Below, in pieces: positions 11,601 through 22,224 of a stretch of DNA of 64,000 nt. The DNA comes from Phyto melanocephala. Lineage: Eukaryota; Arthropoda; Insecta; Diptera; Rhinophoridae. How positions within the stretch are numbered: position 1 is the stretch's first letter; the number at the start of each line of letters is the position of its first letter. The stretch is taken from the NCBI GenBank assembly GCA_941918925.1, contig OW799234.1, forward strand, positions 67,010,043-67,074,042, read 5' to 3'. The notes below the pieces were generated by a model. It had not been told where the DNA came from and did no database searches. It saw only the letters and a program-made list of their open reading frames with translations. Both the position numbers and the translations under genes were made by a program.

Positions 11601-14600
11601 ACGTATATCCCCCTAGGCAATGTCATTATTGTGCCAAAAAATTAAGGTGCCACGCCCACTTTTACGCCCACCTCCCATATAACGTTTTACCTAAAATTCA
11701 TATAATTTCCTATTAAAAAAGATTTTGGAATAATAAAGGGCTATATTGAAATATCTAAAATGTACACATTCGTAAAAATAACTTTGACACGCCTACTATA
11801 ACGCCCACTTTTAACGTTATCTACCGTTAATGAAATTTAAAAGCTAATAAAACCGCCAAAATTAAAGGTATGATGATCAAATTTGCTACGTATATCCCCC
11901 TAGGCAATGTCATTATTGTGCCAAAAAATTAAGGTGCCATGCCCACTTTTACGCCCACCTCCCATATAACGTTTTACCTAAAATTCATATAATTTCCTAT
12001 TAAAAAAGATTTTGGAATAATAAAAGGCTATATTGAAACATCTAAAATGTACTCATTCGTAAAAATAACTTTGACACGCCTACTATAACGCCCACTTTTC
12101 ACGTTATCTACCGTTAATGAAATGTTAAAGCTCATAAAACCGACAAAATTAGAGGTATGATGAGGAAATTTGCTACATATATCCTTCTAATCAATGTAGT
12201 TGTTGTGCCAAAAAGTTTAGGTGACACGCCTACTATAACGCCTACCTCCCATATAACGGTTTTTCTTAAATTCATGTAATTTCTCTATTGACAAAGTTTT
12301 TGGGAAAATTAAGAACTATATTGAAATATCTGAGTTGTATTTATTAGCAGAAACTTTATTGACACGCCTACTTTAATGCCCACTTTCATTGAAAGACTAA
12401 ATTTACAAAAGCATTTTAGTAGCATATCGAAGTGATGAAAAGTGGTTAAATTTTAAGGGCTGATGTTGAATTTAAATAAAAAACAAATTATTTAGGAAAT
12501 TATTATTATTTCTTTTTGTTGTACGGTTCAATTATGTATTTAACAAAATATCGGCCAAATGCCCCCCCCCCCCCCCATCCTTGGCGCCAATCCTCTATCT
12601 GATGGTCCAAATTTTCAATGACAATGTTGATGCTCAATTGTTGGGCACGATGATGAGTCGAGGTTGACTGCTCTTTTGCCACACTATCGCAAAAAACAGC
12701 AATGGTTCCCATTCAACAAACTAAGAAGGCACGTTATCTACCGTTAATGATTTTCTAACATTTTATACAGACCTGTTTTGCAGAAATTTAAATATTTTTT
12801 ACAATTCTCCCGATTGTGGACGAATTTGAACGATTATGTTGACCAAAAGAATTACGAAGTGCACAAAATGCATTTTGATTTAAACGCCCATTTTCATAAA
12901 AAAACCTGAATAACTTTAAAGCGTTGATCATTTGCGTATCTTTCCACGGATCAAATTGAGTAAGTTTGAGATTGAGAAATGTCAAATGAAATGCAGAAAA
13001 CAAATTTAAAGTCTAGGTAGAGTTCACCTTCAACATGGGCCCTTAAAATTTAACCACCCTATACAAAGAAAGTGATACATATTTTATTATAAAGAGATTA
13101 TTCCATAGCGATTAACAAAATAATAAATATTGTGCTTTAAATGTACACAAAATTGGGCCGAATATAGTGCTCTTACTTGTTTTTTTTTGCAATTATTTAC
13201 CGCGGCTTTTTGTTTTTTCTGAGGTTTATTGAAGTCATTCTTCTACACTTTAAAATACGTTTAACTATTTCTCTTTTTTTATTTTAATTTAAATATACAT
13301 GCTTATATGTATGTATGTTTAAACATATATTTTTTATTTCCACAATGATTTTTTGCACACAATATTTTTTCTGTTTTCCTTTGTTTATTTTTGTTTTTGA
13401 TAGCCAGTACAGATAAATTAGCGATTTTTTGTTATCAAAATTAGAGATGATAGCAAATTCTTCGAGATTCGCAACAAGATTCAAAATGAACCAGATAGAT
13501 TCGCTCTCAAAATTTTGTATGGCGAATCTTGTAGATTTAATCAAGATTCGGTCGCGAACCTTGAATGAGAGAGCGAACCTCGATATTTGCTGTCCGTGTG
13601 AACATGCTATTACAGTGTTTTTTTTGTAGTAGCTTATGTACACATAGCTGCCAGATAAAATAGGGGTAAAATCGTCTAATTTGGGGAAAAAATCGTCAAA
13701 ATCGTCAAATGGTTTACGCAAATCGTCATAAAAATGTATAAATAAAGAAACGCCTTTTTTAAAACAAAACATTTTTTATTTAATGCATAACATAACAAAC
13801 TTTTTAATCTAGAGAGATGGATGGTGTTATTAGACCCTTTTCAGTTAAGAACATGACAATAAATATAATACAATTTAGAATTAGTTTCGAAAAATAAATA
13901 TTAATATATAAATACAAAAAAAAAATAAATAATAATAATAATATGGCTGCATATGTATGTATTTTTGGACTATTTGACAAATAATTATAATCATTTCTAG
14001 CTAAAGTTTCTACCGATTAAGGTAGCTTTAGAAAAGCGTAAGACGAGCAGAACGCCAAAATAAACTACATCGTTTCGCTTTTCAGCCCATAGACTTATTT
14101 CTGGATCTGCAAACAATTCTGCCTTAATTATCCTCTTCTTGTTAATTACCTGTGAAAAAAAAACACCATTAAAATTTCATTTTAGCTACTACATAATGAA
14201 AATCCTTTCTTATAAATGTGAAACACGGATTTTCCTTTGTTTTATATAACAAACATTTATTTTTATCAAACTATTTCTAATGAAGTTTTGAAAGGTATGA
14301 CAATTAAAAAACAATTTTTCAAATATATTACATTATTATATGAACGAAATTGCATGGCTTACTTAGAAATATTAATGTTGATTATGAAAAGTGTTTTTAG
14401 TTTAAAGTATATTTCTAACACTACAAAGTTTTATATAAAAAATGGATGAAATTTCTACTTACAGAGGAAGAGCTGCTAGAATTTTCATCATCTTGGTTTT
14501 CTATTGAAAACATAATTTTTGATTTTTAAGGTTTTAATGTATAATTAAGAACTTACCATTTTTAAGCTATTAATTTTAAGCTATTAATTTGTCACTTATT

Positions 14601-17600
14601 TTTAAATAAATTTACTTAAAACACTAAAATTGTTTTAAACGCGTTTCAATTTTATATTTGTTCGTGTTGTAGGTATCAGTTGATAAAATGTGGCATATAC
14701 TATGTTAAAAATGTACAAAGTGAAAAAATTATCCACACAAACACATTAAATAATGATAGATTTATCTCTTTAAAAACATTAAAAACCGTTACAAATTAAT
14801 TTTATTTAGTTTCAGGTTAATATAAAAGTAATGAAAAATGTTGCAAGCTTGAATTCTTAAAAATCGTCAAAATTTAATTTTAGCACGTAAAATCGTCAAA
14901 ATGACGATAAATTGTCAAATCTGGCAGCTATGTGTGTACATTTAACATTTTCTTTGGTTGTCTGATTGTTCGTTAAGTAATATACAGACGAGGTGTGTTA
15001 TTACGTACAGCATACTTTAAGGCACATTTATTTTTCCTGCATATTAACTTTTTTAGCATCAAAGAGAAATAGTTGAGATAAAAATTTGAAAATTTCAGTG
15101 TAAGCTTATTTGAGGCCGTTGATTAAGAATCTGAAGTCAAATTATTGGTAAATTGTCTCACTTGACTGACAGGTGATGTCCAATATATTGCACACAGCTT
15201 TAAATCAATGTACTGAATGTAATCAAACGAGACAAATGTAATAAAAAAATTTATTGTGTATAAAAATTTACAAAGCAATTAGTCCTGCGTTTTACACAGA
15301 GATAGATGTTAATTTTTTTTGCGTATTATAAAAGTTTTTTTTCGAACAACCGTCCTTTTTGCAACGACCTGAGTTTGTATTTTCCAAAAATTCTTGTAAG
15401 TGGTTGTGAATATCGTGTCGTATTTCTGGTATGGTTTTTGTCATACATGGTTCGAGATGGTCTGCCTTTATGAAGGTAGACCATATTATTATTTGTTTTT
15501 TACAATTTAAATCAAACTTTTGCTACATCAGCATTAAAATTCAGAGAATTTTATATATTTTTTATGGTACTCTATTCACTTCGCACTTTTGCTAATGCAT
15601 TAACGTAGAGTCATGAAACTTCGAATATGTATGTATTTCCCGAGTAAAAACAATATTTTTCCCTGAAAATTGATTAAGTCTATGCATTAGAAAAGGATTT
15701 GTAGATCAATATGTACGAAAATTTATACTGCACATTGTATTTTTCGGTATATTTAAAATTGAAAACCTAATAAAACTGACAAAATTAGATGCATGATTCT
15801 GAAATTTTGAAAGCATTGCTTTTTGATCCAAGGATTTGTTCTAACAAAAAATAAATGGGACACGCCCACTTATTTGAAAGAATAAAGGATTCTTTATTGA
15901 AATATCTGGGATGAATTTATTAGCAGAAACTTTATTGACACGCCTACTTTAACGCCCACCTTCATTGAAACACTTAATTTACTAAAACATTTTACAAGCA
16001 ATCGAAATTATACAAAGAAAGTAATACTTATTTTAGTATAGCAATTGCTGTTAGTAATAAAAAAATAAATTTTGTGCTATAAAAGTAAACAAATTTGGAA
16101 CAGCCAAATATAGTGCTCCTACTTGCTTTTTAAAATAACCTTCACCACCATGTACATAGGTATAATGACCACTTCATAGTTTGTTATTATTTTAAGTAGT
16201 TAAATGTATTCTGCTAATTTAGCCCTTTTATTTGATATCTATATTAATGGGGGTTACAAAAAATGTTCCTTTTTTTTGTTTCAGAATACTTTCTAAATTT
16301 TACCCTCTTTTAATAGTTACTTAAGTATATTAAAGCCCAAATTTTGGTACAATTGTACAACAATTCCCAACTATAATTCATATAAACCATGTTTTAAGCC
16401 ATATTTTTTGTTACACCTCACCCTTTATCACTTTGTTGTGCATAAGCTCATAGAAACTGACTTAAACATACACATGGACAGACGGATAAAGCACAATTGA
16501 CTCCCCTATTGAAAAGCTTCCCGAAAATATATATTTTATGGGGTCGAAAGTGGATATAGTGGAAATTTCATATGAAACGACAAACCTACACACACCTTTT
16601 ACACTTCCTGTGAAGGGTATAAAAAAACATGAACCACGGTGTAGCGTCATATCGGAAAAGAATGAATTTTTATGACATGTGTTGTCAAAGCTCTAGTTTG
16701 TTTAATTTCTTTGATCAACAAATTTTAAAATCTGCAATAAAATTGTCTTTAAAACACTTAATTAAAATATATGAAATAAAAAATTAAGAAAATTCATAGC
16801 GGAACTAGCTCTTTAAAAGTAAGATTTTGTGCCTTATTTTTTCTAAAAAAAAGTTAATTATCTTTTTTTAAGAAACTTTTAACAAATTAAAATGCTTAAA
16901 TACAATAAGTAAGTTGCCCTTTTTCTATTGTGCAAATTTTTGTAAGATTACTTTGTACTGATATATGTTTGTGCACATTTGCTCAAGTGAAGCAAATTTA
17001 AGTTTAACTTATTTTGTTTTTGTAGTCTTGCGAAAGAAATATTTTTTGCTAGACTTGCGCAATCTGTACAGTTTCCATCCGCAGTTTGCAACAAAGAGTG
17101 AGTTCCGCTAATGATTTTGATTTACATTAGACAATCTAATTTTAAATTTATCTTCTCTCTTCAGCTTCACGACCACAAGGCCGATTTAAGTCTGGGTTCA
17201 TTTCGTTACACTTTGGAACGCTCGGAAGTACTAACAGCCGCATTGCCGTACTACCAAACTTTTCAAATTTATGGTGTCCTAACAACAGCACAACTCTATA
17301 CATCATTGGAAACACTGATGTATCCATTTGATAATCTCACGTGGATTTGTTTATTCTTAAGTGTACAGCTTGGACTATTTACTGCATTTATCATTCATTA
17401 CTTCTATGATAAATCGTTATTAATACAAATAGCGATTGGATTTCCAACCATAAACACACCAATGGTTAATGTATTTCGTTTATTTTTGGGTCAGTCGTTG
17501 ATACAAATTCCAGAAACAAATTTTTCACGTTTTATGATTATATCCTTTCATGTTTATGCCCTGCTCCTTCGTACCGCATATCAGTCACTACTATTTCAAC

Positions 17601-18208
17601 TACTCAAACTAAATTTATATCATGAACCTCCAAAGTCTCTCACAGATCTTATTGATCAGCGTTGTGTTTTAGTTATGACAGAGGGTACATTCGATTCAGT
17701 TCGAACAGTGCCTCGTATAGAACAAGACTTTATTGATGTAATAAAAATTAAGAATACCTCTGAGCAAAGTTCGTTTTTCTTTCTTGAGTTCAATCAGGAA
17801 ATGCGTTGCTTAGCCGCGGTTTCTCCAAAAGATTTCTTAACTTATCATGTCATCAAAGAACGTAAGAGAGGTATGTTTTATGTCCTACCAGAAAGTATTT
17901 TCACTCAACACATAACAATGTTCTTTCCAAAGCACTCATATTTGATAAATCGTTTTAATGAACTCTTAATGAATTTGCGCAGCATGGGTCTTATAGACTT
18001 TTGGGCGAAAAAAAGTTTAGATACGACATATTTAGACAGCACACATGAAAGTCTCTTTAAGCCAATAAGTATAAGCAATTTGGAGGGTATTCTAATGATT
18101 TATAGTGTTTTGATTTTAACTTGCTTGGCAGTATTTCTATCAGAGGTTTTTATATTTAAGTTTGCAATACGAAATGGTTTTGGAGTTCAACGTCAATTTA
18201 TTAATTAG
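8645..18208 (+). CDS. Divergent ionotropic receptor (IR), probably Ir7-like
   Basis: Three exons: 8645-9045, 9117-9648 and 17165-18208, with GT..AG introns in phase 2 and phase 0, giving 658 aa. Residues 1-20 (start MQSTVFTIILAVLVARS) form a signal peptide. A divergent extracellular region follows, then a split ligand-binding domain (S1 around residues 270-370). The segment TLERSEVLTAALPYY keeps an arginine (about residue 331) where glutamate receptors bind ligand. Membrane segments are about 371-391, 432-456 (FSRFMIISFHVYALLLRTAY) and 619-642, with a pore loop between the first two. Such proteins are chemosensory cation-channel subunits in sensory-neuron dendrites, often gustatory; ligand unknown. 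A very long second intron (9649-17164) is full of transposons. The Ir7-group label is from remembered family resemblance and shared layout with the two receptors downstream. The stop codon lies in a SINE target duplication. Confidence 0.87.
9955..10060 (+). mobile_element. Decayed DINE 5' fragment in receptor intron 2
   Basis: A short block resembling TATATAGTATTTCC..GCTTA..CCGATGTCC..TGTCCGTGTGTATGTTG..ATCAACTTTTTT of type I/II DINE 5' regions. Strongly diverged; no ends remain. Confidence 0.35.
11340..12290. repeat. 287-bp tandem array in DINE III copy 2
   Basis: The anchor CCCATATAACG occurs at 11387, 11674, 11961 and 12248, exactly 287 bp apart. The units are the reverse complement of those at 4400-5590. 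Confidence 0.85.
12433..13061 (-). mobile_element. Internally deleted mariner-like element inside DINE III copy 2
   Basis: The inverted ends AGTGGTTAAATTTTAAGGG and CCCTTAAAATTTAACCACC bound a minus-strand remnant with the same segments as at 3634-4249 (FYENGRLNQNAFCALRNSFGQ, then VAKEQSTSTHHRAQQLSI). A run of about 15 C at 12564-12578 matches the G run of copy 1. It sits at the same place within the DINE as copies 1 and 4. Confidence 0.75.
13645..14930 (-). mobile_element. DNA element with TAGCTGCCAGAT inverted ends
   Basis: TAGCTGCCAGAT at 13645-13656 is perfectly inverted at 14919-14930. AAATCGTCAAAATCGTC-type subterminal repeats occur at both ends. The length is 1286 bp. The flanking 8-mers (TGTACACA and TGTGTGTA) agree only at some positions, so a hAT-type 8-bp duplication is possible but not shown. 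It carries the small two-exon ORF at 14513-13997. Confidence 0.6.
13997..14513 (-). CDS. Small two-exon ORF of a DNA transposon (67 aa)
   Basis: Exon 1 is 14513-14463 (MFSIENQDDENSSSSSS) and exon 2 is 14149-13997 (starts VINKKRIIKAELFADP, ends at TAG). The donor GTAAGT and acceptor TTTTTTTTCACAG fit perfectly in phase 0. The segment FADPEISLWAEKRNDVVYF resembles the region just before the BED-type zinc finger in some hAT-like transposase N-termini. The finger itself is absent, so this is probably a truncated derivative. The intact splice sites and frame suggest recent coding capacity. Function in the host is unknown. Confidence 0.4.
15292..15515 (-). pseudogene. ORF fragment, possibly piggyBac-like transposase C-terminus
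   Basis: The minus strand is open for about 70 codons, ending in TAA at 15292, with WSTFIKADHLEP and SGRCKKDGCSKKNF. A GRC-x3-GC pattern near the C-terminus recalls the cysteine-rich end of piggyBac-type transposases, but the later cysteines are missing. No start, no inverted repeats and no TTAA site were established. The assignment is weak. Confidence 0.3.
15585..16126 (+). mobile_element. DINE type III 3' fragment without the mariner insertion
   Basis: Contains ATTAACGTAGAGTCATGAAAC, the TACGAAAATTTATAC..TATTTTTCGG block, GACACGCCTACTTTAACGCC and the end CAAATATAGTGCTCCTACTTGC. At about 16007 the sequence CGAAATTATACAAAGAAAG runs uninterrupted across the site where other copies hold the mariner, so it records the empty site. 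The 5' half and most array units are missing. Confidence 0.65.
16132..16626 (-). mobile_element. DINE type II copy in receptor intron 2
   Basis: Minus orientation: the 5' block at 16626 reads ATACCCTTCACAGG..GTAAAAGGTG, then CATATGAAATTTCC, CATAAAATATATATTTTC and a decayed GTCCATGTG microsatellite. The 3' side ends at 16132 with CCTTCACCACCATGTACATAGG but lacks the hairpin. It abuts the preceding fragment. Confidence 0.55.
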
Positions 18209-18218
18209 TTAAAATTTA

Positions 18219-18458
18219 GGTACGGTAGCTAGGTAAGGCTGGTGCAAAGTTATCCTCACACCCTCACCCGGAGACCATTACGATTCATTGTGACGCCTTA
18301 ATATAGAAATAAAGAGAATAATAGAATAATAATAGAAATAGTTAGAATGGAAGATAAAGAGAAGCAGACCGACCAGTCCAGAGTCTCTGGCGGGGATCGA
18401 ACCCGCATCCCCCAAACTAGCAGACCAGCACACTGCTGACTAGTCCGCCGGGGTATCC
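18219..18458 (-). mobile_element. tRNA-derived SINE with 13-bp target-site duplication
   Basis: The minus strand from 18458 starts GGATACCCCGGCGGACTAG and reaches a clear RNA polymerase III box B, GGTTCGATCCC, at about 18400. A promoter-like box A region lies before it and a non-tRNA tail (to 18219) after it. It is flanked by TAGTTAAAATTTA (18206-18218) and TAGTTAAGATTTA (18459-18471), a 13-bp duplication with one difference. The left copy starts with the TAG stop codon of the upstream receptor, so the SINE lies immediately 3' of that coding region and displaced its 3' UTR. Confidence 0.8.
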
Positions 18459-18471
18459 TAGTTAAGATTTA

Positions 18472-18884
18472 AATTTTTGTAGTTTCTCTTCCGTTTAATT
18501 AAATGTCATTTATTCGTTTTTAGTTATTCAGACCAAAGATGTTTAGAAAAACTTTAAAAAATTTGTTGTAAAAATTCAAGTTTAATGTAAGAAAGCCGAC
18601 TGAATGTTAATGTAAATGAGTGCTTACTAAAATAAGTAGATACTGTAACAAAAGTTTTAAAATTAATTAAATTAAATAGTTACTGCGGTCTATTAAAGAC
18701 TTATTTGAAAAAATACTAAACAATATCGCTCAAATAAGCCTTAAATAAACCTAAAATGTTTTTTTAAAAATACGGCAGTTAGAAAATATATAATTCAACG
18801 TTTTTTTTTTTTAAAAAGATTTTTTTTAATCTTTTTAATTCCAGTTGCATTCAGATTCTTGTTGTATATGTATGTATGTATGTA
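18472..18884. other. AT-rich receptor 3' flank
   Basis: Likely remnant of the receptor 3' UTR and flank. Homopolymer T runs lie near 18800-18830 and an ATGTATGTATGT run near 18870. No gene was seen. Confidence 0.4.
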
Positions 18885-20171
18885 CAGGGTGGCTGATGAA
18901 TATTGCTACATTAAGAAACTCAAATAACTTTTTTTCCAGTGTATGGAATACATTTTTCTTTTATTCATGTTAAAGCTCATTCAATTTTATTAAATATAGT
19001 CTAATTTGTTTTAAAAATAATGGAATTTAAATGCCCCCCCCCCCCCTGCTCGTTGATGCGTGTGCGGCATCTTAGCAAAAAGTTGTTCAATACTGCTTGG
19101 AGAGTTGAAACAGGAATAGCCGCAGTTGTTGCTCGAATGGATTGCTTTAGTTCATTTAAATTTGTTGGTTTGGCTTTGTAAACTTCCTGTTTGCAATAAC
19201 CCCACATAAAAAAGACAGGTGCAGTAAGGTCAGGAGTTTCTGGATATCAGCTTATTGGGAAATTTTCGTCGCAATTCTGTCATAACAGGTTGGGCTATGT
19301 GAGGAGGTGCACCATCTTGCCGAAACCACACAGAGTTAAAAGGAATTCTCTTTCGGCGTAATTCTGGATAGAAAAACTCTCTCAACATGCTCAAGTAACG
19401 GTCTCCACTAACCGTAACGGGGTGACCGTTTTCTTCGAAGAAGTAGGGCCCGACAATGCAGCGTGATGAAACTGCACACCACACTGTGACACGAAGTGGA
19501 TGCAATTCCGTCTCTTAGAATATCTGTGGGTTGGAAGCACTCCATATTCGACAATTTTGTTTGTTTACGTTGCCGTTCAAATCGAAATGGGCCTCGTCAG
19601 ACATGAAAAGACAGTTCAACATGTTTCCATCTTCTTCCACTATTTGAAGCATCTTCTGGCAAAATTCCAAGCGAATCGGCAAGTCTGCAGCGTTCAGTTT
19701 GTTGGCCATTTGAATTTTATATGGGAATAAGTCCAAATCTTTGTGCATAATTGACTGTAATGACTGTCTGCTTATACCCATTTGAGCAGATAAGCTTCTT
19801 GTCGAAACTCTTGGATTGTGTTGTATCGCAGCAGCTACAGCAGCGATTATTTCCTCCGTTCGAACTGAAGGGTTTCGATGGTAAGGTCTTCTGTTGACTG
19901 TCCCATGCTCGGCAAAATGTCTTACAAGTCTCATTATGGTCCATCTGCTCGGAGGATTGACGCCAAATGTGCGCCTCCCTTTGAACGGAAACTACGGACT
20001 CCAGTGCGTGATAACGGCGGACAAGCCAAATTCTTGTTTCGGTGTCCCAGTTATCCATTTTTGTCAAATCTAATAATCAATCTGCAAAATAAAAAAAAAT
20101 GGACCACATTCATTAAATAGAAAAAAAGTTACTACATTTTTTTTTGGTAGCGGCTTTCATCAGCCATACAG
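18885..20171 (-). pseudogene. Near full-length, frameshifted mariner-like transposon
   Basis: The left end AGGGTGGCTGATGAA (after TA at 18883) and right end TTCATCAGCCATACA are inverted repeats. The 1287-bp length is typical of mariner. The transposase reads on the minus strand in several frames: N-terminus near 20067, helix-turn-helix part 19934-19740 (STRSLSAQMGISRQSLQ), first catalytic block SDEAHFDLNG (about 19605), VTVWCAVSS..VGPYFFEENG, second catalytic block WFRQDGAPPHIA (about 19310) and PDLTAP (about 19230). A partner acidic residue usually found after TP is replaced (TAPVFFMWG). At least three frame changes make it dead. A run of C near 19032-19046 breaks the C-terminal end. Confidence 0.85.
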
Positions 20172-20644
20172 GATACAGACATGCAGGATGTCCCATGTTC
20201 AAAAAATAAAAGATGTAGTGAAATTTTTGTTTCAATAGAGAATAATTCTGAGCTTTTTGTTGAAAAGAAAATTCTGATTGTATTTTAAAAGATTTAGTAA
20301 ACAAGAGAAGAAAACTTATTGTGTGGAAAAAATTCTTAATTTATATTATTAATTATTATTTAATTTAAAAAATTTATATTTATTTATATAAAAAAAAACA
20401 TTATTTATACGATTAAAACACTGATAACTAAAATGTACTTCAATGGTTAAGTATTTTTTAATTAAATAATTAAAAAGAAATTTATTTGTATTTGAATTAT
20501 CAATAAAAGAACAAAACTAGTACTTTACTTGAGGCTCCTTCAAATCTTTATAAATATAATTTAAGGATTATAAAAACGTTTTCTAAAATAAAATCCGGAA
20601 AATTGAATTTAAAAAAAAAACTAAATTTGATTTTTAAGTCTACG
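20172..20644. other. AT-rich spacer
   Basis: Homopolymer-rich DNA without recognised features. Confidence 0.4.
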
Positions 20645-20960
20645 TCTGGGTTAGGTCAGATCCGGCAAGTATATACTTGTAAGTATTTGCTGACCTAGAA
20701 TCTGGTGTCTCAGGTCCCCGAATGCAGGACAATTACAGAAAAGATGTTCAGTTGTCTCCTCTTCTTCCTCGTTATCGAAACTTTTGCAAAAGTCGTTGTA
20801 AGGGATATTTAGCCTTTTCGCTATGAGGTTCCTAAGGTGGATTCGGGGCATATTCACCGAATATTACGTCCTATGCACATCCATGTCAGTCCAGATCTTT
20901 CCGGTCTCCCAGAAAGTGGGTTCTCTCACCCATCTTTCCTTGGCAAGTCTACGGCTATAC
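20645..20960 (-). pseudogene. Non-LTR retrotransposon C-terminal fragment
   Basis: The minus strand reads LAKERWVREPTFWETGKIWTD.. in one frame. After a stop and frame change (about 20870) it continues MPRIHLRNLIAKRLNIPYND, then a Cys-His segment C..FDNEEEEETTEHLFCNCPAFG. This pattern (C, acidic stretch, H-x3-C-x-CPA) closes the second ORF of I/Jockey-type non-LTR elements after the RNase H region. The same closing pattern, diverged, is in the copy at 59800-60565. No poly-A or target duplication was identified. Confidence 0.65.
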
Positions 20961-21295
20961 TACGAAACATTTGTTGCAAACGTTTTTTGATTATTATTAT
21001 TTTTTTTTTTTTAAATTGCAATTTCTGTTGCATTACAGTTTCGGCTTACGAAACTTTTATTTTATTAAAAAACCTTTGTAGAGAATTAGAATAACAAAAA
21101 AGAATTGAATGTGAAAAAAAATATTCTTTTCCGTTTGCCCTGCTCTTTCATTAACTTTTGTTCATTGAGTTATGCAACAAATACTTCCTAATTTTGAATA
21201 TGACTAACTGTGGATTTTGAAAAAATAAAAACTTATTTCGAATAGTTAAATATATTACGAGCGCAGAGAAACAAACAACTATCTATTTCTCTATT
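20961..21295. other. AT-rich spacer
   Basis: No features were recognised. Confidence 0.4.
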
Positions 21296-22012
21296 TTTAT
21301 ACCCTTCACCTGTGGTGCACAAGGGTATATATAGCTTTGTCATTCCGTTTGTAATTTCTACAATTTTCATTTCCGACCCCATAAAGTATATATTTTCTGA
21401 AAGCTTATGAATAGAGGAGCCGATTAAGCCCTGACCGTCTGTCCGTCTGCCCGTCTGTCCGTGTGTTGGTTGAAATCAACTTTTAGAAGCAACTATATGT
21501 TCCTCAGATCTGTATATGGTATCAAACTCTTGGAAATATCCAGGAATGAATCGCTATTGAAATTCAGCACAATCGCCCCATAACTTTCTGAGATATGAGC
21601 AAAAAACCACGACCACCTCGTTTTTTTACACAATTACAACAACAACATACTTATATACATACATGCAAAGAACATGCAAAAAAAAAAAAATTAAAAAAAA
21701 AATATATTAAAAATAAAAAAAAAATAATAAAAAAAAATTTAAAAAAAATTTAAAAAAAAATTTAAAAAAAAAATTTAAAAAAAATATAAAAAAAATAATA
21801 AAATATAAATAATATCTTAAATAAAATAAGATAAAATTTTTTTGGCTCAGCTGGGATTCGATGCCACATTTAGTCTAACCAGTATATACATATGTATGTA
21901 CGTATTTTATATGAGATGAATGGTGATACAAACAATTGTTATTGCATGACTACACGTTGTGAAGGGTATATAAGATTCGGCACGGCCGAATATAGCACTG
22001 TTACTTGTTTTT
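21296..22012 (+). mobile_element. DINE-like repeat with inverted core
   Basis: The 5' end is TATACCCTTCACCTG..CAAGGGTATATATAG, with the CCGTCTGTCCGTCTGCCCG run at about 21435. The 3' end is GATTCGGCACGGCCGAATATAGCACTGTTACTTGTT. Between them the core (about 21670-21895) is A-rich, and GGCTCAGCTGGGATTCGATG is in the opposite orientation to its place in other + copies such as 54440-54480. This suggests a flipped core. Confidence 0.7.
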
Positions 22013-22224
22013 TTTGTTTTCAGATTTATTTATTTAAAACTTTTTTAAAACGATTTATACCAACCGCTTGATAGCTGGGACAATCAGCTGATTGAATACG
22101 ATCAACTCATTAATCTGCGTTGTTGTATGTATTTGTAGACGGGAATAAAAATTTTCCTCAAATAAGTTAATTTATGCAAACAAATAAAGTGTCTTTCAAT
22201 AATAAGTTTAATTTTGACATGTAA

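Larger units (their letters stand above)
10766..13184 (+). mobile_element. DINE-like repeat type III, copy 2
   Basis: The 5' end is TATACCCGCCACCAAAAAAATGGTGGGGGTATAT in two halves, followed by GTCATTCC, a GTCCGTCCGTCTGTCCG run (about 10888-10908), the 287-bp array, an inverted mariner remnant (12433-13061) and the end GGGCCGAATATAGTGCTCTTACTTGTT. The left hairpin arm is lost. It lies in intron 2 of the first receptor gene, in the sense orientation. Confidence 0.7.
10662..13606. mobile_element. Putative inverted-repeat DNA element split by a DINE
   Basis: CATGTTCACACGG at 10662-10674 is perfectly inverted at 13594-13606. Weaker inverted similarity continues inward (GATTCGCTCTC-type blocks at about 10690 and 13500-13580). 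Removing the DINE at 10766-13184 leaves a roughly 0.5-kb MITE-like element. No clear target duplication was found, so the superfamily is unknown. Confidence 0.5.

Noticed and set aside
13284..13772. Minus-strand 162-codon open frame
   Set aside because: It spans the end of one transposon and the start of another; composition is low complexity and no family resemblance was seen.
18388..18458. Possible tRNA gene
   Set aside because: It has a box B and tRNA-like sequence but no foldable cloverleaf was found, and it continues into a non-tRNA body inside a target-site duplication, so it is a SINE head.
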